Source of the DNA: Kineosporia babensis
Lineage (GTDB): Bacteria > Actinomycetota > Actinomycetes > Actinomycetales > Kineosporiaceae
DNA length: 64,000 nucleotides
Reading direction: 5' to 3'
Assembly (NCBI RefSeq): GCF_021129305.1
Contig: NZ_JAJOMB010000003.1
Coordinates: forward strand, 372,001 to 436,000
How positions within the stretch are numbered: position 1 is the first letter of the stretch; every line of letters begins with the position of its first letter. This document shows positions 25,242 to 33,025 of the stretch, piece after piece. The notes below the pieces were generated by a model. It worked only from the letters and a program-made list of their open reading frames with translations. It did not search any database and was not told where the DNA came from. A program made the position numbers and the translations under genes.

Positions 25242-26261
25242 CTAAGGCTGCTCGGTCCCAGCCGTCTCGGCCGGCTTGGCCCGCAGGAACGCGCTGGTGG
25301 CGACCGCGCCGAGGAACTCGAACCTGGTGCTGCCGGCCAGGTGACGCTCGGTGGCCTCCTGCACCCCCGGCCAGTTCTTGTCACCGAAGTCGTCCAGCAC
25401 CACGATGCCGCCCGGCGCGATGATCTTCTCGGCGAAGACCAGGTCGTTGGCCACCCCCAGGGCCGAGTGGTCGCCGTCGATCACGATCACGCCGTACTGC
25501 CGGTCGCTGGCCTGAGCCTGCACCGCCGGGTCCTCGGAGAAGCCCTGGATCAGCCGCAGCCGCTGCGGGTCGACCCCGGCCAGGGCCAGGTTCTCGCGCA
25601 CCACGGTCTCGGTCACCGGGGAGCCCGAGGTGTCCGCCTTCAGCTCCTTGACCTGGAGCTGCACCGAGGCGAAGGGGTCGATGATGGTCAGCTCGTAGCG
25701 CAGGCCGATCCGGCTGACCTGGCGCACCATGCCGCCGGAGAACAGGCCGAACAGCGTGCCGATCTCCAGCACCTCACCGCTCGGCGGGGCCAGCAGCGGG
25801 GTGGTGGTGAGCTTGCCCAGGATGTTGCTCGGCCCCCCGGCCAGGCGGCCGACCCCACGCAGCTCCAGCTCGAACAGCATCCGGTAGGCCTGGACCACCC
25901 GCTCGTAGGCGTCCGGCGCCCCGGAGACCTTGCTGACCTGCGCGGCCAGCTCCTTCAGCTTCTCCTCGGTCATCAGCCGCGAGCTGCGCCGGCCGTGCTT
26001 GCCCAGGAGCAGGTCGACGGCGAAGCCCGACCCCTTGACCTGGGCGCGCATCTCGTCCATCTCCGCATGCATCTTCTGCATCTCGGTGCGCAGCTGCTCG
26101 GACTCGCCCTTGAGGTCGCGCACGGCGCGGCTCTCGTCGACGACCTGACGCGCGCGGCGCCGGGCAAGTCGCTCGATCCGCCGGTCGAGCACGCCGAGGA
26201 CAGGCTTGATCGCGCGGACCGCGGTTTGCTGGGCCCAATTCTGTGACATGAGGCTATGCAA
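25242..26261 (-). CDS. Class I SAM-dependent methyltransferase with N-terminal coiled coil (CmcI/cephalosporin-hydroxylase-like)
   Basis: A 339-residue protein. Residues about 15-75 are basic then heptad-patterned (LKGESEQLRTEMQKMHAEMDEM), a coiled coil. The C-terminal 200 residues form a Rossmann methyltransferase: GEVLEIGTLFGLFSGGMVRQ (motif I), YELTIIDPF, YGVIVIDGDHSALGVANDL and GGIVVLDDFGD, in the style of O-methyltransferase/CmcI proteins that act on sugar or glycan substrates. The ATG at 26261 has GGGTGG upstream; ATG 26249 is an alternative. The upstream 670 bp holds its promoter. Substrate unknown. Confidence 0.72.
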   Translation of the reverse strand: MHSLMSQNWAQQTAVRAIKPVLGVLDRRIERLARRRARQVVDESRAVRDLKGESEQLRTEMQKMHAEMDEMRAQVKGSGFAVDLLLGKHGRRSSRLMTEEKLKELAAQVSKVSGAPDAYERVVQAYRMLFELELRGVGRLAGGPSNILGKLTTTPLLAPPSGEVLEIGTLFGLFSGGMVRQVSRIGLRYELTIIDPFASVQLQVKELKADTSGSPVTETVVRENLALAGVDPQRLRLIQGFSEDPAVQAQASDRQYGVIVIDGDHSALGVANDLVFAEKIIAPGGIVVLDDFGDKNWPGVQEATERHLAGSTRFEFLGAVATSAFLRAKPAETAGTEQP

Positions 26262-26933
26262 CCACCCGTCAGCGAATGCCTCGAATCGGACACGAAGCCT
26301 ACTCTTGTGGTGCTAGTGTCGCTAGGGACTTGTGCGACAAAAGCGCTGGCTGAATGGAGCCGCCTCCGGATCTCCGCGGCCCCGCGGGTGATACGCCGCC
26401 GCGCCACCCACCTCACCGCACCTCCAGACCGCCTGCACCGCAACGGTTTTTCACCCCGCCCGCCCAGTGCTTAGGCACTCCCGGCAGGTAACGAACAGAT
26501 CTCGGCCCTGCATGGCAACCGGATCTGCGTCAATAGCGGGAGCCGCCTTAATTCTCATACGGCAAATTCCAGAATCCGGCCGGCGAACCTGTGAACGGCC
26601 GATCCGGCGTTGACTCAAAGCCGCGCGGAGCGCAAGGAAAGTTTGCCTGGAGTTTGCCGGACCACTCGTCCATTGGTGGTCTTCGCTCCCTTTCATCACC
26701 ACCTTTGTTTCCGGCATGAAAAAAGACAATTGCCAGCACTTAGGAGCAGTCACCCAGCGCTACCCCGAAGCAGCGGTCGGTCCCCCGGCGAGCCCAGTTA
26801 CCCGTCACTCGTCGAAGACAACCCCGCCGGGTGGGGGAAATCCTTCCCGCCATCCGGGGGACATTGCCGCCACCTGGGGAACTCTCCGTCGCCGGGCCCC
26901 CCTGTCGGGTGGCGCCTTGTCTATGCTCCGGCT
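26262..26933. other. Long intergenic region, no convincing gene
   Basis: About 670 bp between divergent starts. The stretch from 26440 to 26780 is noticeably richer in A/T than its surroundings. A small dyad, AGTGC-TTAG-GCACT, is at 26468-26481. A minus-strand open frame of 100 codons (26451-26753) ending in RDLFVTCRECL is present, but its codon bias is poor and no start signal supports it. The promoter of the methyltransferase gene should lie at the left end. I see no riboswitch I can name. Confidence 0.4.
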
Positions 26934-27191
26934 ATGAGCGACAAGCAGAGGTTCTGCTCGCAGACCGACGAGTGCCCCGGCCTGTGGCTGCTGGCGATGG
27001 TCGAGCTGGGCATCGCAGGCTGCATCACCGTGGCGTTCGCGGCCGGTGCGAGCCTGGGCTTCGTCATCGTCGCGTTCTTCGCCGCCCATCTGATTTGGTT
27101 GGCGGCGGCAAGTTTTTCGGGCCCTCGCCGCGCCGTACCCCAGCGCGCCACGGCCGGCCGGCGGGCTCCCCAGGTGGCTCCCCGAGCCTGA
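26934..27191 (+). CDS. Small two-helix membrane protein
   Basis: An 85-residue protein. The ATG at 26934 follows a TATGCT -10 box (26922-26927) by 6 nt with no ribosome site, indicating a leaderless transcript. The sequence has two hydrophobic segments (LWLLAMVELGIAGCITVAFAAGA and LGFVIVAFFAAHLIWLAAA in part) and a basic, Pro/Arg-rich tail expected to stay in the cytosol. An N-terminal CSQTDECPG carries two cysteines. Function unknown. Confidence 0.55.
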   Translation: MSDKQRFCSQTDECPGLWLLAMVELGIAGCITVAFAAGASLGFVIVAFFAAHLIWLAAASFSGPRRAVPQRATAGRRAPQVAPRA

Positions 27192-27233
27192 ACCCGGGCA
27201 GATCACCACCCGGAGCCCCGCCAGCAGGCAGGA

Positions 27234-27761
27234 TCAGAGCTCCGCGGTGGCCACCAGCGTCGCCCGCCCGAGAATGTGCCCCGCGATGGTGAAGCCCAGG
27301 TAGGCCGGGCTGCCCTCGACCGGCACCCCGATGTCCTCCACGTCCAGCGCGTGCACGGTGATGAAGTACCGGTGCTCACCGTGACCGGCGGGCGGAGCGG
27401 CCCCCGCGAACTGGGCCGCCTGAGCGTCGTTCGTCAGCTGGAAAGCTCCGGCCGGCAGACCCGATCCCGTGCTGTCACCGGCTCCGGCGGGCAGCGTGGT
27501 CACCGAGGCCGGGATGTTGGCCACGGCCCAGTGCCAGAACCCGGACATGGTCGGCGCATCGGGGTCGTACATCGTCACCGCGTAGCTCTTGGTCCCCTCC
27601 GGCGCGCCGGACCAGGTCAGATCCGGTGAGATGTCCTGCCCGCCCGGCACCCCGAACGCCCCGGACATCTGGGCGAGCGGCAGGGGCTTGCCGTCCTCGA
27701 CAGCAATGCTGGTCACGGTGAAGCTGGGCACCTGGGGCAGGCGGTGGAACGGGTTGTTCAT
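27234..27761 (-). CDS. YbhB/YbcL family phosphatidylethanolamine-binding (PEBP) protein
   Basis: A 175-residue PEBP/Raf-kinase-inhibitor-like protein. Diagnostic stretches are DISPDLTWSGAPEGTKSYAV, MYDPDAPTMSGFWHWAVANIP and HRYFITVHALDV, carrying the Asp-Pro-Asp-x-Pro and the anion-binding His residues of the fold. No signal peptide, so cytosolic. AGGGAGC precedes the ATG. It is divergent from an MmyB-type regulator with a dyad between them, suggesting control by that regulator. The physiological ligand of bacterial family members is not settled. Confidence 0.9.
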   Translation of the reverse strand: MNNPFHRLPQVPSFTVTSIAVEDGKPLPLAQMSGAFGVPGGQDISPDLTWSGAPEGTKSYAVTMYDPDAPTMSGFWHWAVANIPASVTTLPAGAGDSTGSGLPAGAFQLTNDAQAAQFAGAAPPAGHGEHRYFITVHALDVEDIGVPVEGSPAYLGFTIAGHILGRATLVATAEL

Positions 27762-27783
27762 GATGCTCCCTGTCGGGCTGAGT

Positions 27784-27803
27784 AGTGGTGAACGAGCACC
27801 ACT
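27784..27803. promoter_or_regulatory. Inverted repeat between PEBP and regulator genes
   Basis: AGTGGTG and CACCACT, perfect 7-bp arms with a 6-nt spacer, 23 bp upstream of the PEBP start. A candidate operator for the divergent HTH protein. Confidence 0.4.
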
Positions 27804-27906
27804 GTGCTCGGCCGCCCGAGCGGTAACCAGATGCTCGGCATGCTGGTGCCCGGAGTGCCACCCTCAGCGGTCGACGACTCCCCCGGCTGGGGTGGAAGGT
27901 GGTCCG

Positions 27907-28752
27907 GTGACAGTCCCGAGAGGTAAGAGCAGGCCGGAACTGTCTGCGTTCCTGATGGCCAAGCGCGCCCAGCTACGCCCGGAAGACGTCGGTCTGCCCA
28001 GCATCGGCCGTCGCCGTACCCCGGGTCTGCGGCGTCAGGAAGTGGCGCAACTGGCCGCGGTCAGCATCGACTGGTACATCCGGCTCGAGCAGGGACGGGT
28101 GGGCGTACCCGGCACCGCGGTGCTGGATGCGGTGGCCAAGGCCCTGGCGCTGTCCGAATCCGAACGCCACCACCTGCACCTGATCGCCCGGGGCGAAGTA
28201 CCGCCCGCCCGGCACGTGCCGGCCCCGGCCAGCGAATCCCTCAAGACCCTGCTGAGCAGCATGCCGACCACCCCGGCGTGGATCATCGACATCCGCTTCG
28301 ACGTGCTGGCCCACAACGCGGCGGCGACGGCGCTGTTCGGCCCGGGATTCGGCATCGGGGTCAACACCGCCGAGCAGCTCTTCCTGGACCCGGCCTCGCG
28401 CGACTTCCAGCTGGACTGGCCCCGGATCGCCCGCGAGACCCTCGGGAATCTGCGGGCCAACCGGACCAGGCACCCCGACGACTCCCGGCTGCGCACCCTG
28501 ATCGACGAACTGCACCGCAGCAGCCCCGATTTCGCCACCTGGTGGGACGACCAGACCGTGCAGGAACGCACCAGCGGAACCAAGCGGGTGCTGCATCCGG
28601 CCGGCGGCGTCCTCACCCTGCGCTACGACGTGCTGGCCGTGCAGGACGGCTCGGACCACCGGCTGAGCGTGGTCACCCCGGCCGACGCGCACGCCGAGGA
28701 GGTGCTGCGCTCCCTGGTGGCCCGCACCAGCGGGCTACGCGTGGTCGGCTGA
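27907..28752 (+). CDS. Helix-turn-helix regulator with MmyB-like ligand domain
   Basis: A 281-residue XRE-type regulator, GTG start with GGAAGGTGG. The N-terminal HTH (RTPGLRRQEVAQLAAVSIDWYIRLEQGR, residues about 35-65, read in part) is followed by the MmyB-type ligand-binding domain (WIIDIRFDVLAHNAAATALFG, later GGVLTLRYDVLAVQDG). In actinobacteria these regulators usually repress an adjacent enzyme gene, here most likely the divergent PEBP gene. The last 18 bp overlap the convergent DUF4188 gene. Confidence 0.88.
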   Translation: MTVPRGKSRPELSAFLMAKRAQLRPEDVGLPSIGRRRTPGLRRQEVAQLAAVSIDWYIRLEQGRVGVPGTAVLDAVAKALALSESERHHLHLIARGEVPPARHVPAPASESLKTLLSSMPTTPAWIIDIRFDVLAHNAAATALFGPGFGIGVNTAEQLFLDPASRDFQLDWPRIARETLGNLRANRTRHPDDSRLRTLIDELHRSSPDFATWWDDQTVQERTSGTKRVLHPAGGVLTLRYDVLAVQDGSDHRLSVVTPADAHAEEVLRSLVARTSGLRVVG

Positions 28753-29238
28753 CCGGCCGCCGGTCGCGCCGTCTTTCAGCCGGGCCTGGGCACGGCGGTG
28801 CTGCGGGCCGACCGGGACCGCCGTGGTGGCCTTCGGCAGGCCCATCGGCCGGGTTCCGATGTACAGGCTCTCGGCCCGCTCGACCACGAACGTCTCGTGC
28901 CAGATCCCCACGGCCCCCGGATGCTTGCGGGCCATCGCGTTGAACCTCGACCAGGCCGGCAGATGCTGGGCGCCGGGGGCCGAGGCGTAGGCAGCGAGCT
29001 TCTCGGCCGACGTCCAGTACTGCACCGTGTACGGTCCGCCGCGCCCGATCAGCACCTCGTACCCCAGCAGCCCGGAATTCTTGTCGCGCTCCAGTTCGGC
29101 CAGCATCCGCGGCATGCCCAGCATCACCGGCAGCCACAGGTCCGGCCGCCACCAGCGGTTGAGCGTCATCCCGATGTGGAAGACGACAAGGTCACCGTCG
29201 TGCCGGTGCATCATCCGCCCGGGACCGTTCCGTGCCAT
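28735..29238 (-). CDS. DUF4188 domain protein
   Basis: A 167-residue protein. Typical features are LVVFHIGMTLNRWWRPDLWLPV, LLGYEVLIGRGGPYTVQYW and GIWHETFVV, matching DUF4188, a ferredoxin-like barrel related to monooxygenase-type heme/aldoxime proteins. AAGGAGG fixes the start at 29238 rather than the upstream codon at 29265. An ACGTTAACGT palindrome lies 26 bp upstream. Function of the family is not established. Confidence 0.8.
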   Translation of the reverse strand: MARNGPGRMMHRHDGDLVVFHIGMTLNRWWRPDLWLPVMLGMPRMLAELERDKNSGLLGYEVLIGRGGPYTVQYWTSAEKLAAYASAPGAQHLPAWSRFNAMARKHPGAVGIWHETFVVERAESLYIGTRPMGLPKATTAVPVGPQHRRAQARLKDGATGGRSADHA

Positions 29239-29263
29239 CGCGCCTCCTTGCAGAGAGTGACGC

Positions 29264-29273
29264 ACGTTAACGT
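29264..29273. promoter_or_regulatory. Palindrome ACGTTAACGT upstream of DUF4188 gene
   Basis: A perfect 10-bp dyad 26 bp upstream of the ATG, in the 79-bp gap after the aminotransferase gene; a candidate MarR/TetR-type operator. The cognate regulator is unknown. Confidence 0.35.
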
Positions 29274-29317
29274 AGACAGCCCCGACCTTGGAGTCAAGGA
29301 ACCACCCGGGCTTCGGC

Positions 29318-30418
29318 CTATCTGCCGAGAATGCTTGCCACCAGGGGGAAAACCGCCGGATCGGTGGTCGCGTGCACGCTGAGGCGGACCCGGTCGTGGC
29401 CGTGCGCGGTTGCGGTGATCCCGGTCTCGGCCAGAGCCGCCAGGGCCTGCTGGGCGTCGGCCACGCCGACCACCAGGATGCCCGCTCGCTGCTGCGGCTC
29501 CTCGGGCGAAAGCAGCGGCAGATCCTGAAGTTCGGCTCGCAGGACCTTGACCGACTGCTCGATCCGGTCCTGCACCGCCGCCACTCCGACGGTCTCCAAG
29601 AGTTCCAGCGCAGCGCCCAGAGCAGCCGAACTGAACGGCGACAGGTTCGTCACCGACAGGCTGCGCGCGCCCGCCAGCGGCGCGTGCTCCTGCCCGTCGT
29701 AGACCGACGGTTCCTCGACACCGGTCCAACTGCCCAGCAACGGACGAATGCGGTCCAGTCCGCGGGGCGAGAGGGCCAGGAAGCCGGTCCCCCACCCGGC
29801 TCGCAGCCACTTCTGCCCGCCGACCGCCAAGGCGTCGGCGTGCGTCCAGTCCTGATCGAGCACCCCGAAGCCCTGGATCCCGTCGACCACCAGCAGACGA
29901 TCGCCGATCACCTGGCGCAGACCGGCCAGGTCGGCGCGGTACCCGGTGCGGAAGTCCACCGCGCTGATCGCCACCGCCACCGTTTCCGGGCGCAGCGCGG
30001 CGGCGATCACCTCCGGCGTGACCTGCAGCGGACACTCCGGCTCGGCCCGCTCGAGCGCCCGCACGCTCAGCAGCCCGGCCTCTTGCGCCCGCCACCACGG
30101 ATACAGGTTGGACGGGAACTCGTCGCCGCTGACCAACACCTCGCCGGCCGGCATCCCGAAAGCGATCTGCTGCAGCCCGGCCGAGGTGCTGGTGGCCAAG
30201 GTGCAGGCCTGCTCCGGGAAACCGGTCAGCCGGGCGATCGCGGCCAGCGCCCGCTGGTCGGCCGCGTGCAGGACCGCGCTGGAACCGCCCAGCACGGCCT
30301 GCGAAACCGCTGCGCCGATGGCATTCTGCACGGCCAGGGACGGCGGCCCGAAGCTGGCGAAGTTCAGATACCCCTGGGGTTCCCGGAAGGCTGCGCGGTA
30401 CTCGTCCAACCAACTCAC
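29318..30418 (-). CDS. Class V aminotransferase-fold PLP enzyme
   Basis: A 366-residue fold-type I enzyme of the class V (cysteine desulfurase/isopenicillin N epimerase-like) group. The PLP Asp is in LLVVDGIQGFGVLD and the Schiff-base Lys in VGGQKWLRAGWGTGFL. GTG start. It could be an aminotransferase, epimerase or C-S lyase; there is no catalytic cysteine loop of the NifS type visible. The DUF4188 gene follows on the same strand after 79 bp and may be co-expressed. Confidence 0.82.
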   Translation of the reverse strand: MSWLDEYRAAFREPQGYLNFASFGPPSLAVQNAIGAAVSQAVLGGSSAVLHAADQRALAAIARLTGFPEQACTLATSTSAGLQQIAFGMPAGEVLVSGDEFPSNLYPWWRAQEAGLLSVRALERAEPECPLQVTPEVIAAALRPETVAVAISAVDFRTGYRADLAGLRQVIGDRLLVVDGIQGFGVLDQDWTHADALAVGGQKWLRAGWGTGFLALSPRGLDRIRPLLGSWTGVEEPSVYDGQEHAPLAGARSLSVTNLSPFSSAALGAALELLETVGVAAVQDRIEQSVKVLRAELQDLPLLSPEEPQQRAGILVVGVADAQQALAALAETGITATAHGHDRVRLSVHATTDPAVFPLVASILGR

Positions 30419-30463
30419 ACCTTGTGCTTGATCAACTGTCGGCCGCGACCAGACTACTGATCA

Positions 30464-30494
30464 GGTTCGGGCGTGCCCCTCCCACGCCCGAACC
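30464..30494 (-). terminator. Terminator hairpin after aldo/keto reductase
   Basis: GGTTCGGGCGTG and CACGCCCGAACC are perfect 12-bp arms with a 7-nt loop, beginning 9 nt after the reductase stop on the minus strand. It also lies just upstream of the class V aminotransferase start, insulating that gene. Confidence 0.7.
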
Positions 30495-30503
30495 GGGTTC
30501 AGC

Positions 30504-31559
30504 TCAGGCTCCGTCCAGCAGCGCCAGGTGCTCCGGGCTCAGCTCGACCGTCAGCGCACCCAGCGATTCGTCCAGCTGGGCCACCGAACTGGCCCCGACC
30601 AGCGGGATCACCGAGGCCCGGCGCACCGGCAGCTCGCTCAGGGCCGCGACGTCGCTGCCGGCCGGGCGCTCGATCCGGCTGGCCGGGCCGGCCAGGTGCC
30701 AGGCCAGCGTGACCTGGTTGGCGGTGACTCCGAGCTCGTGCGCGATCCGGTGGGCCATCCGCAGCCGGTCGAGGCTGCCCGGGTGGTCGTACGGGTCCGG
30801 CAGCGGCATCCACGGCCGGACCAGCTGGCCCTGCTGGTTCGGCGAGTACGACACGATGGTCAGGTCGCTCTCCTCGGTCGCGTAGTCGATCGCGTCCGGG
30901 TCGACCCGGTACGTGCTCGGGCGCCCGGGCCTGGGCCAGTACAGCGAGTGCTCCTGCTGCCAGACCCCGAACTGCGGACGCTGGTGAGCCCGGCTGTGCT
31001 CGCGGGCGACCGCCAGGCGCCAGGTGGCGGTGTTGGAGATCCCCGGGATGCCGACCAGGCCTTCGTCCACCAGAGCAGAGAACGCGTCGGCGATTTCGGT
31101 GATCGGGAGCCTGCGGTCGTCCACGTGGCCGTAGTAGACGCCGATCCGCGACAGGCCCAGTCGCTCCAGGCTGATCTGCACCTGGGTGCGCACCACCTCG
31201 GGGCTCAGGCCCTCGAAGTTGGTCGGGGCCTCGCCGAGGATGATCTTGCTCTGGTCAAGCCGGTCGGCGCCGCACTTGGTCGCCACCACCACCTCGTCGG
31301 CCACCCCCCGGTCGGCGATCCAGCTGCCCAGCATCCGCTCGCTGTCGCCGGAGCGGGTGCCCAGCTCCTTCTCGGTCCAGGTGCCGTAGTTGTTGGCGGT
31401 GTCGAAGAACCGGCCGCCCGCCTCGAAGTAGCGGTCCATCTGGGCGTAGGACTCGTTCTTGTCCAGCTTGACGCCCAGATACATGACGCCGAGGGCCAGG
31501 GCGCTGACTTCCAGGGTGTTGCTGCCGCTGCGCAGGGTCTTGGTCTTCATCTCTGTCAT
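30504..31559 (-). CDS. Aldo/keto reductase
   Basis: A 351-residue NADP-dependent (alpha/beta)8 reductase. The catalytic tetrad is visible: Asp and Tyr in FFDTANNYG, Lys in VATKCG, His in VYYGHVD. The C-terminal VIPLVGASSVAQLDESLGAL is the NADPH-binding segment. MTEMKTKTL at 31559 was chosen as start; the open frame continues upstream into the divergent promoter without support. It is divergent from a MocR regulator with 66 bp between starts, a layout in which the MocR usually controls the neighbour. Confidence 0.87.
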   Translation of the reverse strand: MTEMKTKTLRSGSNTLEVSALALGVMYLGVKLDKNESYAQMDRYFEAGGRFFDTANNYGTWTEKELGTRSGDSERMLGSWIADRGVADEVVVATKCGADRLDQSKIILGEAPTNFEGLSPEVVRTQVQISLERLGLSRIGVYYGHVDDRRLPITEIADAFSALVDEGLVGIPGISNTATWRLAVAREHSRAHQRPQFGVWQQEHSLYWPRPGRPSTYRVDPDAIDYATEESDLTIVSYSPNQQGQLVRPWMPLPDPYDHPGSLDRLRMAHRIAHELGVTANQVTLAWHLAGPASRIERPAGSDVAALSELPVRRASVIPLVGASSVAQLDESLGALTVELSPEHLALLDGA

Positions 31560-31579
31560 GCCCGGAACGCTACGGAGAT

Positions 31580-31627
31580 ATTGGTCAGGCCTCCCGGGCC
31601 AATCCAGCCCGTAGAATCCGGACCAAT
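31580..31627. promoter_or_regulatory. Repeated ATTGGTC/GACCAAT sites and TAGAAT -10, MocR operator region
   Basis: ATTGGTC (31580-31586), GGCCAAT (31597-31603) and GACCAAT (31621-31627) recur in the 66-bp divergent region; the last overlaps the MocR start codon. TAGAAT at 31612-31617 ends 8 nt before that ATG, indicating a leaderless, autoregulated MocR transcript. Confidence 0.5.
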
Positions 31628-33017
31628 GTCTGTGATCACCGTGGATGACGTCGAACTGGACCTGCCGCCCGGGCCGGGTTCGCTGACCCACCGGCTCACC
31701 GCCACCCTGCGGCGCGCCGTCCAAACCGGCCGCCTACCCGACGGAACCGCTGTACCCCCGAGCCGGGCACTGGCGTCTCACATCGGCTGTTCTCGCTGGG
31801 TGGTCACCGAGGCGTACGGGCAACTCGTCGCCGAGGGATACCTCGAGGCCACCACCGGCTCGGCCACCCGCGTGCGCGGTTCCGTCACCCCCGCCGCAAC
31901 CACCGCCGGCCACAACCTTTCTCCCCCACCACGTCCCCGCTTCGACCTGGCCCCCGGCGTGCCCGACATTGCCGCGTTCCCCCGTTCCCGCTGGGCCGAG
32001 GCCTACCGCCGGGCTGTTCTCGACCTGCCCAACGATCTGCTGGCCGGCCGCGCCCTGGTCGCCACCACCGCCGCCCGCACCACCCTCACCGGTTTTCTGC
32101 GCCGCACCCGCCAGGTTCAGGAAGATCCCACCCAGCTCAGCCTGACCACCGGCTCATCGGCCGCGATCGGCTGGCTGACCGCCCTGCTGGTGCGCCTCGG
32201 CCACACCCGGATCGCGGTCGAGGACCCGTCGTGGGCCGGACTGCGCTCGGTGGCTCGGCGCGGTGGCCTGGAGCCGGTCCCGATCTCGGTGGACCAGCAC
32301 GGCCTGGTGGTCGACGAACTGCACCACCACCGCGACGTACGGCTGGCCCTGGTCACCCCGGCCCACCAGTTCCCGGTCGGTGTAGCGCTTTCCGCGGCCC
32401 GGCGCCGGGAACTGATCGACTGGGCCCAGCGGGTGGACGGCCTGATCATCGAGGACGACTACGACGCCGACTTCCGCTACGACCGGCGCCCGGTCTCCAG
32501 CCTGCAGGGCATGGCTCCCGACCGGGTGATCCTGCTCGGGTCGTTGTCCAAAGCCCTTTCCCCGGCGATGGAACTGGGCTGGATGATCATGCCCCAGCAA
32601 CTCATCCTGGCCCTGCTCGGCCTGGACCTGGACCGCGTGGTGAGCCCGTCCCCGCTGACCGTCGAGGCGCTCTCGGTGATGATCGAACGTGGCTGGTACG
32701 AAAAGCATCTGCGCACCCAGCGGCTGCGCTACCGGGCCCGCCGCGAGCACCTGATCACGGCGCTGGAACAGTACCTGCCCGACGCCGAGATCACCGGCCT
32801 GGCGGCGGGCCTGCACCTGCCCTTACGTCTGCCCCGCGCAACCGTCACCCAAGACGTGATCCGGCGCGCCAACCGTCTCCAGTTGGGTCTGACCGACGCC
32901 GACCGCTACCGGATCCGTCCCGATCAAAACCCAGCCCTGGTGGTTGGTTTCGGCAATCTGCGGGACAACCGGGTGGACGAGGCAGTACGGCGCCTGGCCC
33001 GGGCGGTCCACCCCTGA
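31626..33017 (+). CDS. MocR/GabR-type GntR regulator with aminotransferase-like domain
   Basis: A 463-residue fusion. Residues about 15-85 are a GntR winged helix (PSRALASHIGCSRWVVTEAYGQLVAEGYL read in part), and about 110-460 a fold-type I aminotransferase domain with the PLP Asp in IIEDDYDADFRYD and the Lys in GSLSKALSPAMELGWM. Such proteins sense PLP-linked metabolites and act on a divergent gene, here the aldo/keto reductase. It ends 8 bp from the convergent ABC exporter operon. Confidence 0.9.
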   Translation: MSVITVDDVELDLPPGPGSLTHRLTATLRRAVQTGRLPDGTAVPPSRALASHIGCSRWVVTEAYGQLVAEGYLEATTGSATRVRGSVTPAATTAGHNLSPPPRPRFDLAPGVPDIAAFPRSRWAEAYRRAVLDLPNDLLAGRALVATTAARTTLTGFLRRTRQVQEDPTQLSLTTGSSAAIGWLTALLVRLGHTRIAVEDPSWAGLRSVARRGGLEPVPISVDQHGLVVDELHHHRDVRLALVTPAHQFPVGVALSAARRRELIDWAQRVDGLIIEDDYDADFRYDRRPVSSLQGMAPDRVILLGSLSKALSPAMELGWMIMPQQLILALLGLDLDRVVSPSPLTVEALSVMIERGWYEKHLRTQRLRYRARREHLITALEQYLPDAEITGLAAGLHLPLRLPRATVTQDVIRRANRLQLGLTDADRYRIRPDQNPALVVGFGNLRDNRVDEAVRRLARAVHP

Positions 33018-33025
33018 ACGCTCCC

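Noticed and set aside
26451-26753. A 100-residue minus-strand gene ending RDLFVTCRECL
   Set aside because: Poor third-position bias, no start signal and no recognised family; the competing frame at 26548-26739 is equally weak.
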